Positions 63,307 through 64,000 of a stretch of 64,000 nt of DNA are shown here, piece after piece. Both the position numbers and the translations under genes were made by a program. The stretch spans positions 1-64,000 of the forward strand of contig NZ_LGCL01000016.1 of the NCBI RefSeq assembly GCF_001306115.1, read 5' to 3'. The stretch is from Ornatilinea apprima (GTDB lineage: Bacteria > Chloroflexota > Anaerolineae > Anaerolineales > Anaerolineaceae). The notes beneath the pieces were generated by a model. It did not search any database and had not been told where the DNA came from. It saw nothing but the letters and a program-made list of their open reading frames with translations. Every line of letters starts with the position of its first letter. Position 1 is the first letter of the stretch.

Positions 63307-63858
63307 TTAACCTTTATCTGGCTTTGATAGTGCTTTTTTTAAGGTCTGCAGCGCGCGATGCTGTAAGGCTTTCACCGCACCCGCGGGCTTTTGCAGCGCC
63401 AAAGCGATCTGTTCAATCGTCTGATCCTCTAAAAAGCGCAGGGTGATCACCAGGCGCTGATCCGCGGTGAGCACCCGCAAAGCATTGCGGATTTCCATTT
63501 TTTGCTCGCGCTCTTCGATGCGCGCCTGCGTTGTGGGCACATCCTTGGATACGCTTTCATTTTCATCTTCCCAGCTTTCCGCGGCCGGGGCTGCGCGGCG
63601 GTATTGGTCCGTTACCCAATTATGGGCAATGCGGTAAAGGTAAGCCTTGAGGTGATCTTGCGGCCCGCCACCTGCGCGCAGAGACTGGAGCAAGCGGCTG
63701 AAGGTCTCTGATACGCACTCCTCTGCCAGGTAGGAGTCTCCCGTCAGACGGTAGGCATAGGCAAAGATCGCTGGGCTGAATTCATCGTAGATCCAGGCCA
63801 GCGCGTCGGCATCCATTTTTCGAGCGCGCTGCAAGACCGCGTTATCTGAGCGATTCAT
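63307..63858 (-). CDS. ECF-type RNA polymerase sigma factor
   Basis: This 183-residue protein has sigma region 2 (IYDEFSPAIFAYAYRLTGDSYLAEECVSETFSRLLQSL and LKAYLYRIAHNWVTDQYRR) and region 4 (LTADQRLVITLRFLEDQTIEQIALALQKPAGAVKALQHRALQTLKKAL). It resembles ECF41/SigE-like or actinobacterial ECF-type factors only in general layout. The membrane protein downstream may be its anti-sigma or regulatory partner. Downstream promoters were not traced. Confidence 0.93.
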   Translation of the reverse strand: MNRSDNAVLQRARKMDADALAWIYDEFSPAIFAYAYRLTGDSYLAEECVSETFSRLLQSLRAGGGPQDHLKAYLYRIAHNWVTDQYRRAAPAAESWEDENESVSKDVPTTQARIEEREQKMEIRNALRVLTADQRLVITLRFLEDQTIEQIALALQKPAGAVKALQHRALQTLKKALSKPDKG

Positions 63859-63909
63859 TGGCTACTCTTTAAGACGCAAAACAAGGCAGATGGATACGGC
63901 CCTTCGATA

Positions 63910-64000
63910 TTATTCAGGCGATGATGCGGCAGACTCTTCTTCCAACATCTTGAAGAAGGCCTGCACCACTTGCGGGTCAAACTGCTTGCCAGATTGACCC
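63910..64000 (-). CDS. HD-GYP domain protein, 3' end only
   Basis: On the minus strand the last 30 codons before TAA (63910-63912) read GQSGKQFDPQVVQAFFKMLEEE followed by a short Ser/Ala tail. The segment SGKQFDPQVVQAFFKML is the standard C-terminus of HD-GYP phosphodiesterases; compare GSHFDPNVVRAFKNL in the protein ending at 8014. The main part of the gene lies outside the window to the right. This would be the third HD-GYP locus here. Confidence 0.7.
   Translation of the reverse strand, partial: GQSGKQFDPQVVQAFFKMLEEESAASSPE

Overview
The window looks like a chromosomal segment of an anaerobic, non-photosynthetic Chloroflexi bacterium of the Anaerolineae type. The basis is qualitative: two E1/E2 2-oxoacid dehydrogenase operons, REC/PAS/GAF/HD-GYP signalling proteins, several very large glycosyltransferase-C/YfhO-like membrane proteins, a RecD2 helicase and a B-family polymerase-like gene. 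No rRNA, tRNA or CRISPR array was seen. No stretch longer than about 300 bases lacks a gene.

Layout. 1-116: C-terminal stub of an IS5-type transposase. 125-1796: a lipoprotein and a lipoate-protein ligase. 2011-8014: a PAS histidine kinase, a CheY/Rcp1-like regulator and a large REC-PAS-GAF-HD-GYP protein. 8090-12556: an E1alpha-E1beta-E2 operon behind a SorC-type regulator that has a clear promoter and palindromic operator. 12731-24124: a DUF4388 protein, three large membrane proteins, adenine deaminase, a DUF169 protein with a CRP-type box upstream, and a CAAX-type protease.

24292-33029 is a visibly AT-richer sugar or polyol catabolic island: a SIS-domain enzyme, a DeoR regulator, separate fructose-type PTS IIC, IIB and IIA, a mannitol-1-phosphate dehydrogenase-like enzyme fused to a C_GCAxxG_C_C domain, a long two-Rossmann medium-chain dehydrogenase, and a divergent DhnA-type aldolase. 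Three sigma70-like promoters in the island share a repeated 20-bp operator-like motif, which suggests one regulon. Strong hairpins close the island on both sides.

33178-43951: a methyltransferase, a feo iron-uptake operon (DtxR-FeoA fusion, FeoA, and FeoB split into GTPase and permease), an operon with a B-family polymerase homologue whose active site looks altered and a RecA/Rad51-like protein without a P-loop, an unidentified zinc-ribbon protein, an ICMT-like methyltransferase and an aldo/keto reductase. 44217-52814: a NarL-type two-component pair, a degenerate receiver, a chemoreceptor, CheW, and a broken REC-PAS-GAF-PAS-HD-GYP gene. 52771-64000: a large membrane protein, a second 2-oxoacid dehydrogenase operon (DeoR, E2, fused E1alpha-beta) with a promoter and tandem operator, RecD2, a Gln-rich membrane protein with its ECF sigma factor, and the 3' end of another HD-GYP gene.

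The genes suggest a heterotroph that takes up a phosphorylated sugar or polyol and feeds two lipoate-dependent complexes. The lipoate ligase could lipoylate both E2 proteins; no E3 gene lies in the window. All functions are inferred from sequence patterns read by eye, without database searches.
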